A stretch of DNA of 64,000 nucleotides from Prolixibacteraceae bacterium (GCA_003506435.1 DOAQ01000048.1:96423-160422); one strand, 5' to 3'. Positions 36,115 to 45,908 are shown, numbered from the stretch's first letter. Program-made: numbers and translations. Notes: generated by a model from the sequence alone, not told the origin.

Positions 36115-38130
36115 ATGAACAAAGATTTAGTAACTAAAGCTGCCGACAACATCCGTATTCTTGCGGCCGCAATGGTTGAAAAAGCCAAATCCGGTCACCC
36201 CGGAGGCGCAATGGGTGGCGCTGATTTCGTGAGTGTTTTATATTCCGAATTTCTGAATTACGACCCTTCCGACATGGAATGGCCTAACCGCGACCGTTTT
36301 TTCCTCGACCCGGGACACATGTCGCCAATGTTGTACGCTACTTTGTCTTTGACCGGTAATTACACCATGGACGATTGTGCTAATTTCCGTCAGTGGGGAA
36401 GCGTAACTCCCGGCCATCCGGAAGTGGATGTAAAACGGGGAGTAGAAAATACGTCGGGCCCGCTGGGACAAGGTCATGCAATGGCTATTGGCGCTGCAAT
36501 TGCAGAGCGTTTTCTGGTAGCTCGCTTTGGCGAATGGATGGCTCACAAAACCTATACATTTATTTCTGATGGCGGCGTACAGGAAGAAATTTCGCAGGGC
36601 GCCGGTCGTATCGCAGGATTTCTGGGACTGAGCAACCTGATCATGTTTTATGATTCGAACGATATTCAGCTTTCGACGGATACGAAAGAAGTTACCATTG
36701 AAGATACAGCAAAAAAATACGATGCATGGGGTTGGAAAGTCATCACCATCGAAGGAAATAATATCGCACAGATTCGTGCTGCGCTGAAGGAAGCCAATGC
36801 TGAAACAGAAAAACCGACCATCATCATTGGGAAAACCATCATGGGTAAAGGCGCTTTAACGGCTGATGGCAGTAACTACGAACGCAAATGTGCAACCCAT
36901 GGGATGCCGTTGGGCGAAGCTGGTGCCTCGTTCGAAAAAACCATTGTCAATCTGGGTGGTAATCCTGAAAAACCGTTCGTAATTTTCGATGACGTACAGG
37001 AATTATTCAACAAACGGAAAGAAGAACTGGCAAAAGCTGCCGCTGCTAAAAAAGCTGCTCAGGCCGAATGGGCAAAAGCCAATCCGGAACTGGCTGCCAA
37101 ACTGGGAAAATTCTTCTCGAAAGAGACTCCTGAATTCGATTTCAGTAAAATACAGCAAAAAGCAGGTTCGGCAACCCGCGCTGCATCATCAACTGTTTTG
37201 GCTGCTTTTGCAGGCGAAGTTGAAAATATGATTGTTTCATCAGCTGACCTTTCCAATTCCGATAAAACCGATGGTTTCCTGAAAAAGACAAAAGCGTTTA
37301 AAAAGGGCGATTTCAGTGGTTCGTTCCTTCAGGCCGGTGTTGCCGAGCTGACCATGGCCTGCATCATGAACGGGATGGCATTGCATGGAGGAATCATTCC
37401 GGTTTGCGGAACGTTCTTTGTTTTTTCTGATTATATGAAACCGGCAGCACGTATGGCTGCCCTGATGGAACTTCCGGTGAAATATGTCTGGACCCATGAT
37501 GCATTCCGCGTTGGGGAAGATGGTCCGACCCACCAGCCGGTTGAGCAGGAGGCTCAAATCCGCCTGATGGAAAAATTGAAAAACCACAAAGGGCATAACT
37601 CGATGTTGGTTTTGCGTCCTGCTGATGCTGAAGAAACCACCGTGGCATGGAAGATGGCGCTCGAAAACACGCACACTCCAACAGCGTTGATCCTTTCGCG
37701 CCAGAATATTAAAAATCTGCCGGAAGGAACGAACTACGAAGGAGTAAAAAAAGGCGCGTACATCGTATCCGATACAAAAGGAACACCCGATGTAATTCTG
37801 CTGGCCAGCGGATCGGAAGTCAGTACGTTGATTGCCGGCGCTGAATTACTGGAAAAAGAGGGTATCAAATGCCGCATCGTTTCTGTCCCTTCTGAAGGAT
37901 TGTTCCGCAGCCAGTCTGCCGAATATCAAAAAGCTGTGTTGACACCGGGTATCAAAAAATTCGGAATGACTGCCGGTTTGCCTGTTAACCTCGAAGGTTT
38001 GGTTGGCGCCGATGGTAAAGTGTTCGGATTGGAATCATTTGGTTTTTCTGCTCCTTACACGGTACTGGACGAAAAACTGGGTTTCAACGGACAAAACGTT
38101 TACAACCAGGTAAAAGAATTGCTTGCATAA
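36115..38130 (+). CDS. tkt: transketolase
   Basis: The thiamine-diphosphate enzyme moves two-carbon units between pentose phosphates and glycolytic sugars. The 671-residue single chain has the N-terminal substrate motif KSGHPGGAMG (about residues 25-34), the TPP-binding region (FISDGGVQEE ... FYDSNDI), the pyrimidine-domain HDAFRVGEDGPTHQP and a C-terminal domain (LASGSEVS). An Ala/Lys-rich helical linker (residues about 300-330) joins the first two domains. It has its own promoter and a shared terminator. Confidence 0.97.
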   Translation: MNKDLVTKAADNIRILAAAMVEKAKSGHPGGAMGGADFVSVLYSEFLNYDPSDMEWPNRDRFFLDPGHMSPMLYATLSLTGNYTMDDCANFRQWGSVTPGHPEVDVKRGVENTSGPLGQGHAMAIGAAIAERFLVARFGEWMAHKTYTFISDGGVQEEISQGAGRIAGFLGLSNLIMFYDSNDIQLSTDTKEVTIEDTAKKYDAWGWKVITIEGNNIAQIRAALKEANAETEKPTIIIGKTIMGKGALTADGSNYERKCATHGMPLGEAGASFEKTIVNLGGNPEKPFVIFDDVQELFNKRKEELAKAAAAKKAAQAEWAKANPELAAKLGKFFSKETPEFDFSKIQQKAGSATRAASSTVLAAFAGEVENMIVSSADLSNSDKTDGFLKKTKAFKKGDFSGSFLQAGVAELTMACIMNGMALHGGIIPVCGTFFVFSDYMKPAARMAALMELPVKYVWTHDAFRVGEDGPTHQPVEQEAQIRLMEKLKNHKGHNSMLVLRPADAEETTVAWKMALENTHTPTALILSRQNIKNLPEGTNYEGVKKGAYIVSDTKGTPDVILLASGSEVSTLIAGAELLEKEGIKCRIVSVPSEGLFRSQSAEYQKAVLTPGIKKFGMTAGLPVNLEGLVGADGKVFGLESFGFSAPYTVLDEKLGFNGQNVYNQVKELLA

Positions 38131-38152
38131 ATTGCATACGATACGAAAATAA

Positions 38153-38181
38153 AAAAACCGGCTTTCATGCCGGTTTTTTTT
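38153..38181. terminator. bidirectional terminator between tkt and the thioredoxin-like gene
   Basis: AAAAACCGGC and GCCGGTTTTT pair around the loop TTTCAT, with A-run and T-run on either side, so it can stop transcription from both convergent genes. Confidence 0.9.
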
Positions 38182-38185
38182 ATAT

Positions 38186-38731
38186 CTATTTCAGAAGTTG
38201 TTTTATTGCATTTTCAAGTGCAGGTCCCCGAAGGTTGCGGCCAACAATAATGCCTTCGCCGTCAATCAGAAAATTGGAAGGAATTGAATTTACCCCGTAA
38301 ACACCGGCATACTTCGATTCCCATCCGCCAAGATCGCTTACATGGTATTCCCATCCCAGGTTATCATCCTGAATTCCCTTCAGCCAGGATTCCTTCGATT
38401 TATCGAGCGAAACACTGAAGATCGTAAAGCCATCGCCACTTTTGAATTTTTTATCCTTATACGTATTGTAGGTACTTACCACGTATGGATTTTCACGTCG
38501 GCACGGTCCGCACCAGGAAGCCCAGAAATCGATCAGAACGATTTTTCCCTGTAAAGAAGAAAGTTTTACATATTCTCCGTTGATTCCCTTTTCATTAATG
38601 TCAGGAGCTTTGTTCCCGATATTCAAGCCAATTTTAGCATCACTGGTTTTGATTGGTTCATTTATTTTTGCAAAACCTACCAATCCAAATCCAATCATCA
38701 ATACAAAAAACAATAATCCCTTTGCCTTCAT
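38186..38731 (-). CDS. TlpA/ResA-like thiol-disulfide protein
   Basis: ATG 38731 gives 181 residues with a signal peptide (hydrophobic near residues 4-20). The thioredoxin fold has the active site WCGPC in DFWASWCGPCRRE and the cis-Pro region NSIPSNFLID. It works in the periplasm, probably reducing or exchanging disulfides, as in cytochrome c maturation or general thiol homeostasis. It stands alone, transcribed toward tkt. Confidence 0.9.
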   Translation of the reverse strand: MKAKGLLFFVLMIGFGLVGFAKINEPIKTSDAKIGLNIGNKAPDINEKGINGEYVKLSSLQGKIVLIDFWASWCGPCRRENPYVVSTYNTYKDKKFKSGDGFTIFSVSLDKSKESWLKGIQDDNLGWEYHVSDLGGWESKYAGVYGVNSIPSNFLIDGEGIIVGRNLRGPALENAIKQLLK

Positions 38732-38866
38732 TTTCAATCTTTTTATAGTTTGTATCGTTGTTTGTACAACAATCATTTGCTACGAAAATAACCATTTATA
38801 AAACCGGAAGTTTACCGACCATGTCATTTTTAGAATTATTAACAAATGGAATACCCTGAAACGTGT

Positions 38867-40174
38867 CTAATTTAGTCTCTTTATTCGGGCGCCAATGGCA
38901 TTTAAACGGGTATCAATATTCTCGTATCCCCGGTCAATTTGTTCGATGTTTGAGATGGTGCTTTTGCCTTTGGCCGACATGGCTGCAATCAGCAGTGCAA
39001 CTCCGGCCCTGATGTCCGGCGAACTCATGTTGGTAGCCCGCAACCGGTGGGCATGGTCGAGACCGATAACCGTAGCCCGGTGCGGGTCGCAAAGGATGAT
39101 TTGTGCGCCCATATCAATCAGTTTGTCGACAAAGAAAAGACGGCTTTCGAACATTTTCTGGTGAATGAGTACACTGCCTTTGGCCTGTGTTGCAATAACC
39201 AGAAAAATACTGAGTAGATCGGGGGTCAGTCCGGGCCAGGGAGCATCGGCAATCGTCATGATCGAGCCGTCGATAAACGATTCAATTTCGTAATGTTCCT
39301 GGGCCGGAATAAAAATATCATCTCCTTTTTGCTGAACAACAATTCCCAGTCTTTTAAATTGATCAGGGATGATCCCCAGATGTTCAATCCCCGCCTTTGG
39401 GATGGTAATTTCGGAACCGGTCATTGCTGCCAGTCCGATAAAGCTGCCCACTTCAATCATGTCGGGGAGAATGGTGTGGCTGCACCCTTTCAGCGAAGAG
39501 ACACCGTGAATGGTCAATAGATTGGAGCCGACCCCTTCAATTTTTGCCCCCATGCTGATGAGCATTTTACTCAATTGCTGCAAATAAGGTTCGCAGGCGG
39601 CATTATAAATGGTAGTAGTGCCTTCAGCTAAAACGGCAGCCATCAGAATATTGGCAGTTCCGGTTACCGAAGCTTCGTCGAGAAGCATGTAGGCGCCCTT
39701 TAGTTTTTGTGCTGTTACACTGTAAAAATGAGTATCGGTCTGATAGTCGAAAATGGCGCCCAGCTTTTGCAGCCCTGTGAAATGGGTATCGAGGCGGCGG
39801 CGTCCGATTTTATCGCCTCCCGGCTGCGGAATGTAACCAATCCCAAAACGTGCCAGCAGCGGCCCAATGATCATGATTGATCCGCGAAGACTGGATGCCT
39901 GTTTGCTGTATTCATTCGTTTTTAAATAGTCCACATCAATCCGGGCAGCTCTGAAACGGTAGTTCCCCTTTGCAAGCCGTTCAACTTCAACTCCCAGTTT
40001 TGAGAGAATTTCGATCAGCTTTAGAACATCACTGATTTCAGGAACATTACTGATAAAAATATCTTCCGAAGTAAGTAATACTGCACACAATACTTGCAGG
40101 GCTTCATTTTTTGCCCCCTGGGGATGAAGTTCCCCACTTAGCCGATAACCACCTTCAATTTCAAATGTTGCCAT
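38867..40174 (-). CDS. murA: UDP-N-acetylglucosamine 1-carboxyvinyltransferase
   Basis: MurA adds enolpyruvate to UDP-GlcNAc, the first committed step of peptidoglycan synthesis. The 435-residue protein shows KNEALQ (Lys22-Asn23), SSLRGSIMIIGPLLAR and the closing DRGYENID. In the catalytic loop, PGGDKIGRRR has Asp121 where most bacteria have the Cys that fosfomycin alkylates, so the enzyme should be intrinsically fosfomycin resistant. It is co-transcribed with the DUF4290 gene, 34 bases upstream. Confidence 0.97.
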   Translation of the reverse strand: MATFEIEGGYRLSGELHPQGAKNEALQVLCAVLLTSEDIFISNVPEISDVLKLIEILSKLGVEVERLAKGNYRFRAARIDVDYLKTNEYSKQASSLRGSIMIIGPLLARFGIGYIPQPGGDKIGRRRLDTHFTGLQKLGAIFDYQTDTHFYSVTAQKLKGAYMLLDEASVTGTANILMAAVLAEGTTTIYNAACEPYLQQLSKMLISMGAKIEGVGSNLLTIHGVSSLKGCSHTILPDMIEVGSFIGLAAMTGSEITIPKAGIEHLGIIPDQFKRLGIVVQQKGDDIFIPAQEHYEIESFIDGSIMTIADAPWPGLTPDLLSIFLVIATQAKGSVLIHQKMFESRLFFVDKLIDMGAQIILCDPHRATVIGLDHAHRLRATNMSSPDIRAGVALLIAAMSAKGKSTISNIEQIDRGYENIDTRLNAIGARIKRLN

Positions 40175-40208
40175 CTTGGGCTGGATATTTTGGGTTGTTT
40201 CAGAAAAA

Positions 40209-40796
40209 TTACTTCTTGTATTTGTTTTTCTTGTTCTTTTTTGGCTTCAGTATAACTTCTTTTACTTCAACCAATTGATAATCGCTCAATTTTATTGTTC
40301 CTCCCGAAAGCTCATTGAGGTCCATGAAAATTTTCTCATCTTCCACGGCGTCTTTGTTCCAGGCCAGATAGCTTTTTTTCATGTGGTTGGCAATCAGCTT
40401 GATCAAATAATCCCGTTCTTCGGCAGGTTCATACGTTTTGGCCTGCTCAATCATCAGTTCGATGGTTTTTCCGTAATGGCGGTATTTGATCCGGTTGTTG
40501 TCGTACGGAATTTTGGCTGGCGGAACTTTAAAAACTTCGGGGCTCGGCGGGTCGTACGGATAATCGATATCGAGTTTGAAGTTGGCCATGATTGCAAGAT
40601 GGTCCCATAATTTATGTTTAAAGTCCTGAATGTCCCTAAGGTAGGGGTACATATTGCCCATAATATCAATAATCGACTGCGAAGCCCTGATTCTTTCCTT
40701 GCGGTCTTCAATACTCAGAATCTGGTTTACCATGTTCTGAATGTTCCTGCCATATTCAGGGAGCGGCAGTTTTTCACGTTGTGAATTATAATCCAT
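40209..40796 (-). CDS. DUF4290-family protein
   Basis: The 195-residue protein starts MDYNSQREKLPLPEYGRNIQ, as typical DUF4290 members do, and ends in a basic KPKKNKKNKYKK tail. The family is restricted to Bacteroidota and commonly precedes murA, as here. Function unknown. The conserved linkage suggests a role tied to cell-wall synthesis or a shared promoter only. The -7 element TACCTTTG at 40840-40847 should drive both genes. Confidence 0.85.
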   Translation of the reverse strand: MDYNSQREKLPLPEYGRNIQNMVNQILSIEDRKERIRASQSIIDIMGNMYPYLRDIQDFKHKLWDHLAIMANFKLDIDYPYDPPSPEVFKVPPAKIPYDNNRIKYRHYGKTIELMIEQAKTYEPAEERDYLIKLIANHMKKSYLAWNKDAVEDEKIFMDLNELSGGTIKLSDYQLVEVKEVILKPKKNKKNKYKK

Positions 40797-41147
40797 CTAA
40801 AAAGTTGTAATTAATTTCTTTGTTTCCTGACTGTTATCGCAAAGGTAATTTGAATGATAATCAGCTTCGAAGGTAATTATCCTGCAAATTAAAAGAAAAT
40901 TGTTTATTTGGCAATGGGTTGCCTGAAATTACTCTGCAAAGCGACCTCTTCGCTCAATTTATTATTTGTTTTCGAATCGTTTTTATCCTGATTTTTATTC
41001 TGAACTCAATGTCATTCAGTTCGTAAATCCGTTGTGTTGATTTTTTTGAACCTTTATAGCGGGAAATGCCACGAAGACTCAAAAACTCAAAGATTTCGCA
41101 AAACTGATTCTTCATTCATCATTCATCATTCAAAATTCATCATTTCT
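40797..41147. other. 351-base gap: promoter of the DUF4290-murA pair and ATTCATC repeats
   Basis: The right part of the minus-strand leader holds an exact -7 element (TACCTTTG on the minus strand, 40840-40847). Near 41110-41143 short ATTCATC/ATTCAAA units repeat in tandem. No convincing frame or RNA gene is seen. Confidence 0.6.
40840..40847 (-). promoter_or_regulatory. -7 promoter element of DUF4290-murA
   Basis: TACCTTTG on the minus strand is an exact TAnnTTTG, 44 bases before the DUF4290 ATG. Confidence 0.6.
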
Positions 41148-43469
41148 TTATTCCCTCACGATTTTCAGTTTCGCAAATTTCAGCAACAACTGTTTTTGCC
41201 CGACATTCTGAAAAAAGACGGTTGCTTTCAGATTGGGTATCTGTCCCTCGACCTGTAATACTTTGCCACGTCCAAAACGCTGGTGTTCAACGGTCATTCC
41301 TGCTTGTATTTCAGAAGAAGGACTGCCATCGAATTCGCTCATTTCTTTTTTCACATCCCGAAGTTTTTGCAATTTGTTCGACAAGTCGACAGAATTTGCA
41401 ATCGGGTTGCGTACCAGCTTTTGAGCTGGTGTCTGAAAGTTCCGAAGCGGCCGGTTTTCCTTTGGTTTTGGTTCCTCATCGAAAAACGAAAGTTCCCGTT
41501 CAACCGGTTTATCGAGGTAATTTTCATCAATTTCCGCGATGAAACGGCTCGGATTGCAAAATTCGAGTTTACCCCATTTATAACGCTGGCGGGCAAAACT
41601 CAAAAACGCATTTTCTTCGGCACGGGTGACTGCCACGTAAAACAGGCGCCGTTCTTCTTCGAACTCTTCCGCTGTTTTTGCCCCATTCTGGTTACTGGGA
41701 AAAAGATTTTCTTCGAGGCCCACCACAAACACATTTTTAAATTCGAGACCTTTGGCCATGTGTACGGTCATCATTGAAACTTTATCGCGGTCTTCCTCTT
41801 TTTCTGAATCCTGATCGGTGAGCAGCGACACATCTTCCATGTAATTTTCCAATCGCGTAGGTTGCCCCTCTTCCCGCGCCGAAAGGGTAAATTCCTGAAT
41901 ACCGTTCAGCAATTCCTGGGTGTTTTCGAAACGGCTCAGACCTTCCGGGGTTTGATCTTTGTACAAGTCTTTCAGAAAGCCGGTGCTGGTTGCTACTTCG
42001 GTCGCTACTTCAAAGGCATCGCCGATTTGCTGCTTTTCTCTGAAAACCTGCATCAAACCGGTGAATTCCTCCAGCTTTGAAAGCGTGCCTTTATTAAGTT
42101 GCGCCGGGTTTTCTGCTTTTTTTTCTGAAATGATTTCAGCAATGCTGAGCCCGTATTCCGAAGCGGCCTGTTCGAGTTTTGCTACTGTTGTGTCGCCGAT
42201 GCCGCGCGCCGGATAATTGACGATCCGCTTGAATGCTTCGTTGTCCTTCGGGTTGATGATGAACCGGAAATAGGCCAGCAAATCTTTGATTTCCTTTCGC
42301 TGATAAAACGAAAGTCCTCCAAAAATCTTATACGGAATGTTTCGTTTTCGCAATGACTCCTCGAAAATTCGCGATTGGGCATTGGTGCGGTATAAAATCG
42401 CAAAATCTTCGAATTTGTAATGGTTTCGCATCCGTAGTTCCGAAATCTGGTTGGCCACCAGAAACCCTTCTTCGTTGTCGGTCAGCGCACTGGTAACTTT
42501 TATCAGGTTGCCTTCTTCTTTTTCAGAGAAAACATTCTTCGGTATTTGCCGCTTGTTTTTTGCAATGATGCTGTTGGCCGCATTGACAATGGTCTTCGTA
42601 GAGCGGTAATTTTGTTCGAGCTTGAAGACTTTGTGGTCCGGGTAGTCTTTCTGAAAATTCAGGATGTTCTCGATCCGTGCGCCGCGGAACGAATAAATAC
42701 TCTGTGCATCGTCGCCCACCACACAAATGTTGTGGTGTTTTTCGGCCAGCCGTTTAATAATTAAATATTGCGCATAATTGGTGTCCTGATACTCGTCAAC
42801 CAGCACATAATCGAATTGCTGCTGATATTTTTCCAGCACCTTCGGCGAGTCGCGAAACAGGACGTTGGTTTTCATCAGTAAATCGTCGAAATCCATTGCT
42901 CCTGCAAGGAAACAGCGTTTCGCATATTCCTTGTAAACAGAGGAAATGAACGGCATACGGATACTTTGGTCGTATTCGTAAAGCTCGGGCATATTGGCGT
43001 AGGCTGCCGGGCCAATCAGACTGTTTTTTGCACTTGAAATCCGCGACGCCACCACGTTGGGTTTGTAGGTTTTGTCGTCGAGCTTCATATCCTTGATGAT
43101 CGTTTTTATCAGGCTTTTCGAATCGGCTGAATCGTAAATTGTAAAATTCGAAGGGTAGCCGATCGTTTCGGCTTCGGCGCGCAATATTCGTGCAAAAATG
43201 GAGTGAAAAGTCCCCATCCACAGGTATTTGGCTACATTGGGACCCATGATCGACGCAATACGGTCTTTCATTTCGCGGGCGGCCTTGTTGGTAAACGTAA
43301 GCGACAGCACCGACCAGGGTTTGGCCCCCAGTTTCAGCAAATGGGCAATCCGGTAGGTGAGTACCCGCGTTTTACCGGAGCCTGCCCCGGCAATAACAAG
43401 CGAGGCGCCGTCGTAGTTTTCCACCGCTTCACGCTGCGCCTTGTTCAGTTCGTTTAAATAATTTTGCAC
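41148..43469 (-). CDS. UvrD/PcrA-type superfamily 1 DNA helicase
   Basis: The 773-residue protein has the Walker A motif GAGSGKTRVL (about residues 28-37), DEYQDTN (motif II), GDDAQSIYSFRGA, LEQNYRST, and MTVHMAKGLEFKNVF with VAVTRA at the end of the core. A C-terminal Tudor-like tail (GMTVEHQRFGRGKVL) matches PcrA/UvrD, where it contacts RNA polymerase. It unwinds DNA 3' to 5' in repair and replication restart. The gene has its own promoter (43495-43502). Confidence 0.95.
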   Translation of the reverse strand: MQNYLNELNKAQREAVENYDGASLVIAGAGSGKTRVLTYRIAHLLKLGAKPWSVLSLTFTNKAAREMKDRIASIMGPNVAKYLWMGTFHSIFARILRAEAETIGYPSNFTIYDSADSKSLIKTIIKDMKLDDKTYKPNVVASRISSAKNSLIGPAAYANMPELYEYDQSIRMPFISSVYKEYAKRCFLAGAMDFDDLLMKTNVLFRDSPKVLEKYQQQFDYVLVDEYQDTNYAQYLIIKRLAEKHHNICVVGDDAQSIYSFRGARIENILNFQKDYPDHKVFKLEQNYRSTKTIVNAANSIIAKNKRQIPKNVFSEKEEGNLIKVTSALTDNEEGFLVANQISELRMRNHYKFEDFAILYRTNAQSRIFEESLRKRNIPYKIFGGLSFYQRKEIKDLLAYFRFIINPKDNEAFKRIVNYPARGIGDTTVAKLEQAASEYGLSIAEIISEKKAENPAQLNKGTLSKLEEFTGLMQVFREKQQIGDAFEVATEVATSTGFLKDLYKDQTPEGLSRFENTQELLNGIQEFTLSAREEGQPTRLENYMEDVSLLTDQDSEKEEDRDKVSMMTVHMAKGLEFKNVFVVGLEENLFPSNQNGAKTAEEFEEERRLFYVAVTRAEENAFLSFARQRYKWGKLEFCNPSRFIAEIDENYLDKPVERELSFFDEEPKPKENRPLRNFQTPAQKLVRNPIANSVDLSNKLQKLRDVKKEMSEFDGSPSSEIQAGMTVEHQRFGRGKVLQVEGQIPNLKATVFFQNVGQKQLLLKFAKLKIVRE

Positions 43470-43494
43470 GTTCTATCGTTTTCGGAAATTGCTT

Positions 43495-43502
43495 CAAAAG
43501 TA
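43495..43502 (-). promoter_or_regulatory. -7 promoter element of the helicase gene
   Basis: TACTTTTG on the minus strand matches TAnnTTTG exactly, 26 bases before the ATG. Confidence 0.55.
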
Positions 43503-43621
43503 AAACATGTTTTTGAGTTATATAGGGAGAGATGGTTTGTAGTTTTCAACAATTGATTTTGGGTTCGCAAATTCTCGTCTGCGATAAACCAATCCCGGCC
43601 TTCCGTTATGCAGCATAATTT

Positions 43622-44830
43622 TCAGCAGGGCTGGTGAAATAAAGCCCTTTCGATTCCCATTTCCAGACCGGTAATTTCAGCCAAACCTTTTAAACGTCCG
43701 GTAAGCGGATAACCCGGATTTGCCTGTCGCTGGTAATCGGTCAGTATTTTTATTCCGTGGTCGGGGCGCATCGGCATGCGGTAATCACTTCGCCCCTCTG
43801 CTTTTCGGCGATGTTGTTCTTCGAGCAAGGCTTTTACCAGTTCGTACATATCGACACTTCCTTTCAGGTGTCCCGATTCGTAAAAACTGCCGTCTTCCAG
43901 CATTTGCGTATTCCGAAGATGGATGAAATGGATGCGGTCGCCCAACTGATGAACAAACTCCACTAAATCGTTATCGGCCCTTGCCGAAAGTGATCCGGAG
44001 CAAAATGTAATCCCGTTCCGGAGCGACTTGTTTTGTTCGGTAATCCATTTAAAATCCTCAATAGTCCCGGCAATGCGTGGCAATCCAAGTACCGGATAGG
44101 GTGGGTCGTCGGGATGAATGCACAGGTTGATGCCTGCTTCTTCGGCAACCGGAACAACATCGTTTAAAAATGCAGACAGGTTTTTTCTCAGTCCGTCTCT
44201 GTCAATCTCCGAATAGTTTTGAAGAAGTCCGAGAAAAACCGTTTTGTAATCAGCCACATCGCCTACGGTTCCGTTGATAAAACCTTGGGTTACCACAATA
44301 ATATTGTGGGCCAGTTTTTCGGCTTCGGCTTCGCTCATTTTGCTGAAAACCGCTTCTGCTTTTTGCACCATCCAATCCGGATAATCTTTCTGTGCATCGG
44401 GTCGTTTCAGGATAAAAATATCGAAAGCGGCGAATGTCGGGTAGTCGAAATACATCGACTCTCCGCCATTCGGAAGTTTAAACTGAAGATCGGTACGCGC
44501 CCAGTCGAGCACCGGCATAAAATTGTAACAAACCGTATCGATGCCGCACTGTCCAAGGTTTCGGAGCGATTGCCTGTAGTTAGCGATCAGCCGGTCGTAA
44601 TCGGACGAGTGAATTTTTATCCCTTCCGAAACCGGCAAACTTTCGACTACACTCCAGCGCATTCCGTGATTTTCGATATCGGTTTTTACTTTCAAAATTT
44701 CTGAAACCGGCCATACTTCACCATTCGGAACGTGATGCAAGGCGGTAACCACGCCTTCAATTCCCATCTGCCGCAGGTCGGACAACTGAACCGAATCGTT
44801 GTACCCGAACCATCTCCATGTTTTTTCCAT
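43622..44830 (-). CDS. uxuA: mannonate dehydratase
   Basis: UxuA dehydrates D-mannonate to 2-keto-3-deoxygluconate in the hexuronate pathway. The 402-residue protein has the start MEKTWRWFGYND, metal ligands in CIHPDDPP (Cys/His), CSGSL, HLRN and RPDHG, all characteristic of the family. The mannonate oxidoreductase gene lies about 245 bases upstream, separated by copy B of the repeat, so the operon has been split by an insertion or the genes are transcribed across it. Glucuronate from plant or algal glycans is the probable source. Confidence 0.95.
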   Translation of the reverse strand: MEKTWRWFGYNDSVQLSDLRQMGIEGVVTALHHVPNGEVWPVSEILKVKTDIENHGMRWSVVESLPVSEGIKIHSSDYDRLIANYRQSLRNLGQCGIDTVCYNFMPVLDWARTDLQFKLPNGGESMYFDYPTFAAFDIFILKRPDAQKDYPDWMVQKAEAVFSKMSEAEAEKLAHNIIVVTQGFINGTVGDVADYKTVFLGLLQNYSEIDRDGLRKNLSAFLNDVVPVAEEAGINLCIHPDDPPYPVLGLPRIAGTIEDFKWITEQNKSLRNGITFCSGSLSARADNDLVEFVHQLGDRIHFIHLRNTQMLEDGSFYESGHLKGSVDMYELVKALLEEQHRRKAEGRSDYRMPMRPDHGIKILTDYQRQANPGYPLTGRLKGLAEITGLEMGIERALFHQPC

Positions 44831-44854
44831 AATAGCCTCCCGAAAGCCTCACCA

Positions 44855-44997
44855 AGAGGCTGTCCAAAAAAGTTCTAAAATTCGTAATTCGCGTCACTCT
44901 GCCCCGATTTTGGGGTATTTCAGGGTCTGATTATTAGAACGATGAGATCCCGAAACAAGTTCGGGATGACTCAACCCTGAACTTTTTGGACAGCTTT
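44855..44997. mobile_element. MITE-like repeat, copy B (opposite orientation)
   Basis: About 143 bases bounded by AGAGGCTGTCCAAAAA and TTTTTGGACAGCTTT, with the right end one or two bases degenerate. Its reverse complement follows copy A through most of its length, including the ATCCCGAAC hairpin and the CTAATAATCAGACCCTGAAA middle. The second hairpin differs (CCCC...GGGG instead of CCCTGAAAC/GTTCAGGG). It lies inside the mannonate operon between uxuA and the oxidoreductase gene. Confidence 0.85.
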
Positions 44998-45075
44998 GAT
45001 GAACAGCCCTTTTATTTATTCTTTTTTACAATATAAATCCCATTTTCCGTTCTTTCTCTTCTCCTGGAAATTTCT

Positions 45076-45879
45076 TTATACTCCTGAAAATGCGCTGAAA
45101 CCACCGTCAACCGGTATGATTGCACCGGTAATAAAACTGGCTGCATCGGAACACAGAAAATGCACCAGTCCGTTTAGTTCGGTAATGTCGCCAAAGCGTC
45201 CCATCGGGGTTTTGGCAATTACTTTGTTGCTTCGTTCGGTCAGTGAACCGTCGGGGTTAATGAGAACCGACCGGTTCTGGTCGCCGATAAAAAAGCCCGG
45301 TGCAATGGCATTGACGCGAATTTTTTCACTGAATTTCTGTGCCATTTCCGTGGCCATCCATTGTGTGAAAATATTCACACCTGTTTTTGCTACCGAATAA
45401 CCAGGTACCCTTGTAATGGCCGAATAGGTTGCCATCGACGAAATATTGATAATACTTCCCGAGTTATTTTGCGCCATCGCTTCTCCAAAAACAAGCGTCG
45501 GATAAACCGTTCCGTTCAGGTTGAGGTTGGTCACTTTGTTGAAATCCTCTATTTTCATATCGAAGATAGTTTGGTCTTCGGCCAGTGTTGCCCCCGGAAT
45601 ATTACCACCCGCAGCATTGATCAGAATATCAATCCGTCCGTACTTATCCATTATTTTTTCGCGAACTGATTTCAGGCTGTCCATGTCGAGCACATTGCAG
45701 ACCAGACCTTCAATCTGCCCCGGTTGCTGTAACTGGTTGCTCCGATTGCCCAGGTTTTCTTCCCTGATATCTAAAATAATTACGATTGCCCCCGCTTTTA
45801 ACAGGCTTTCCGAAATACTTCCTCCGAGAACTCCTCCTCCTCCGGTAACCACGGCTACTTTTCCTTTAATTTCGAACAT
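45076..45879 (-). CDS. SDR-family D-mannonate oxidoreductase (fructuronate reductase)
   Basis: The ATG at 45879 gives 267 residues (the frame itself runs on to 45924). It is a classical SDR with the NAD(P) glycine motif TGGGGVLGG, NAAGG, and catalytic Ser/Tyr/Lys in ISSMA and YSVAKTG. The C-terminal PVDGGFSAFSGV is typical of the mannonate oxidoreductases of Bacteroidota. With uxuA next door, it interconverts fructuronate and mannonate. It replaces the unrelated long-chain UxuB of enterobacteria. Confidence 0.88.
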   Translation of the reverse strand: MFEIKGKVAVVTGGGGVLGGSISESLLKAGAIVIILDIREENLGNRSNQLQQPGQIEGLVCNVLDMDSLKSVREKIMDKYGRIDILINAAGGNIPGATLAEDQTIFDMKIEDFNKVTNLNLNGTVYPTLVFGEAMAQNNSGSIINISSMATYSAITRVPGYSVAKTGVNIFTQWMATEMAQKFSEKIRVNAIAPGFFIGDQNRSVLINPDGSLTERSNKVIAKTPMGRFGDITELNGLVHFLCSDAASFITGAIIPVDGGFSAFSGV

Positions 45880-45893
45880 GATTTTTAGTTTAT

Positions 45894-45908
45894 GCGTAAA
45901 ATGTACGT
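45894..45908. promoter_or_regulatory. candidate operator of the Nudix-type regulator, site 1
   Basis: GCGTA-N5-TACGT lies 15 bases before the mannonate oxidoreductase ATG. The same arrangement (ACGTA-N5-TACGT) precedes the regulator gene at 46595-46609, and the following TATT is shared too. Confidence 0.55.
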
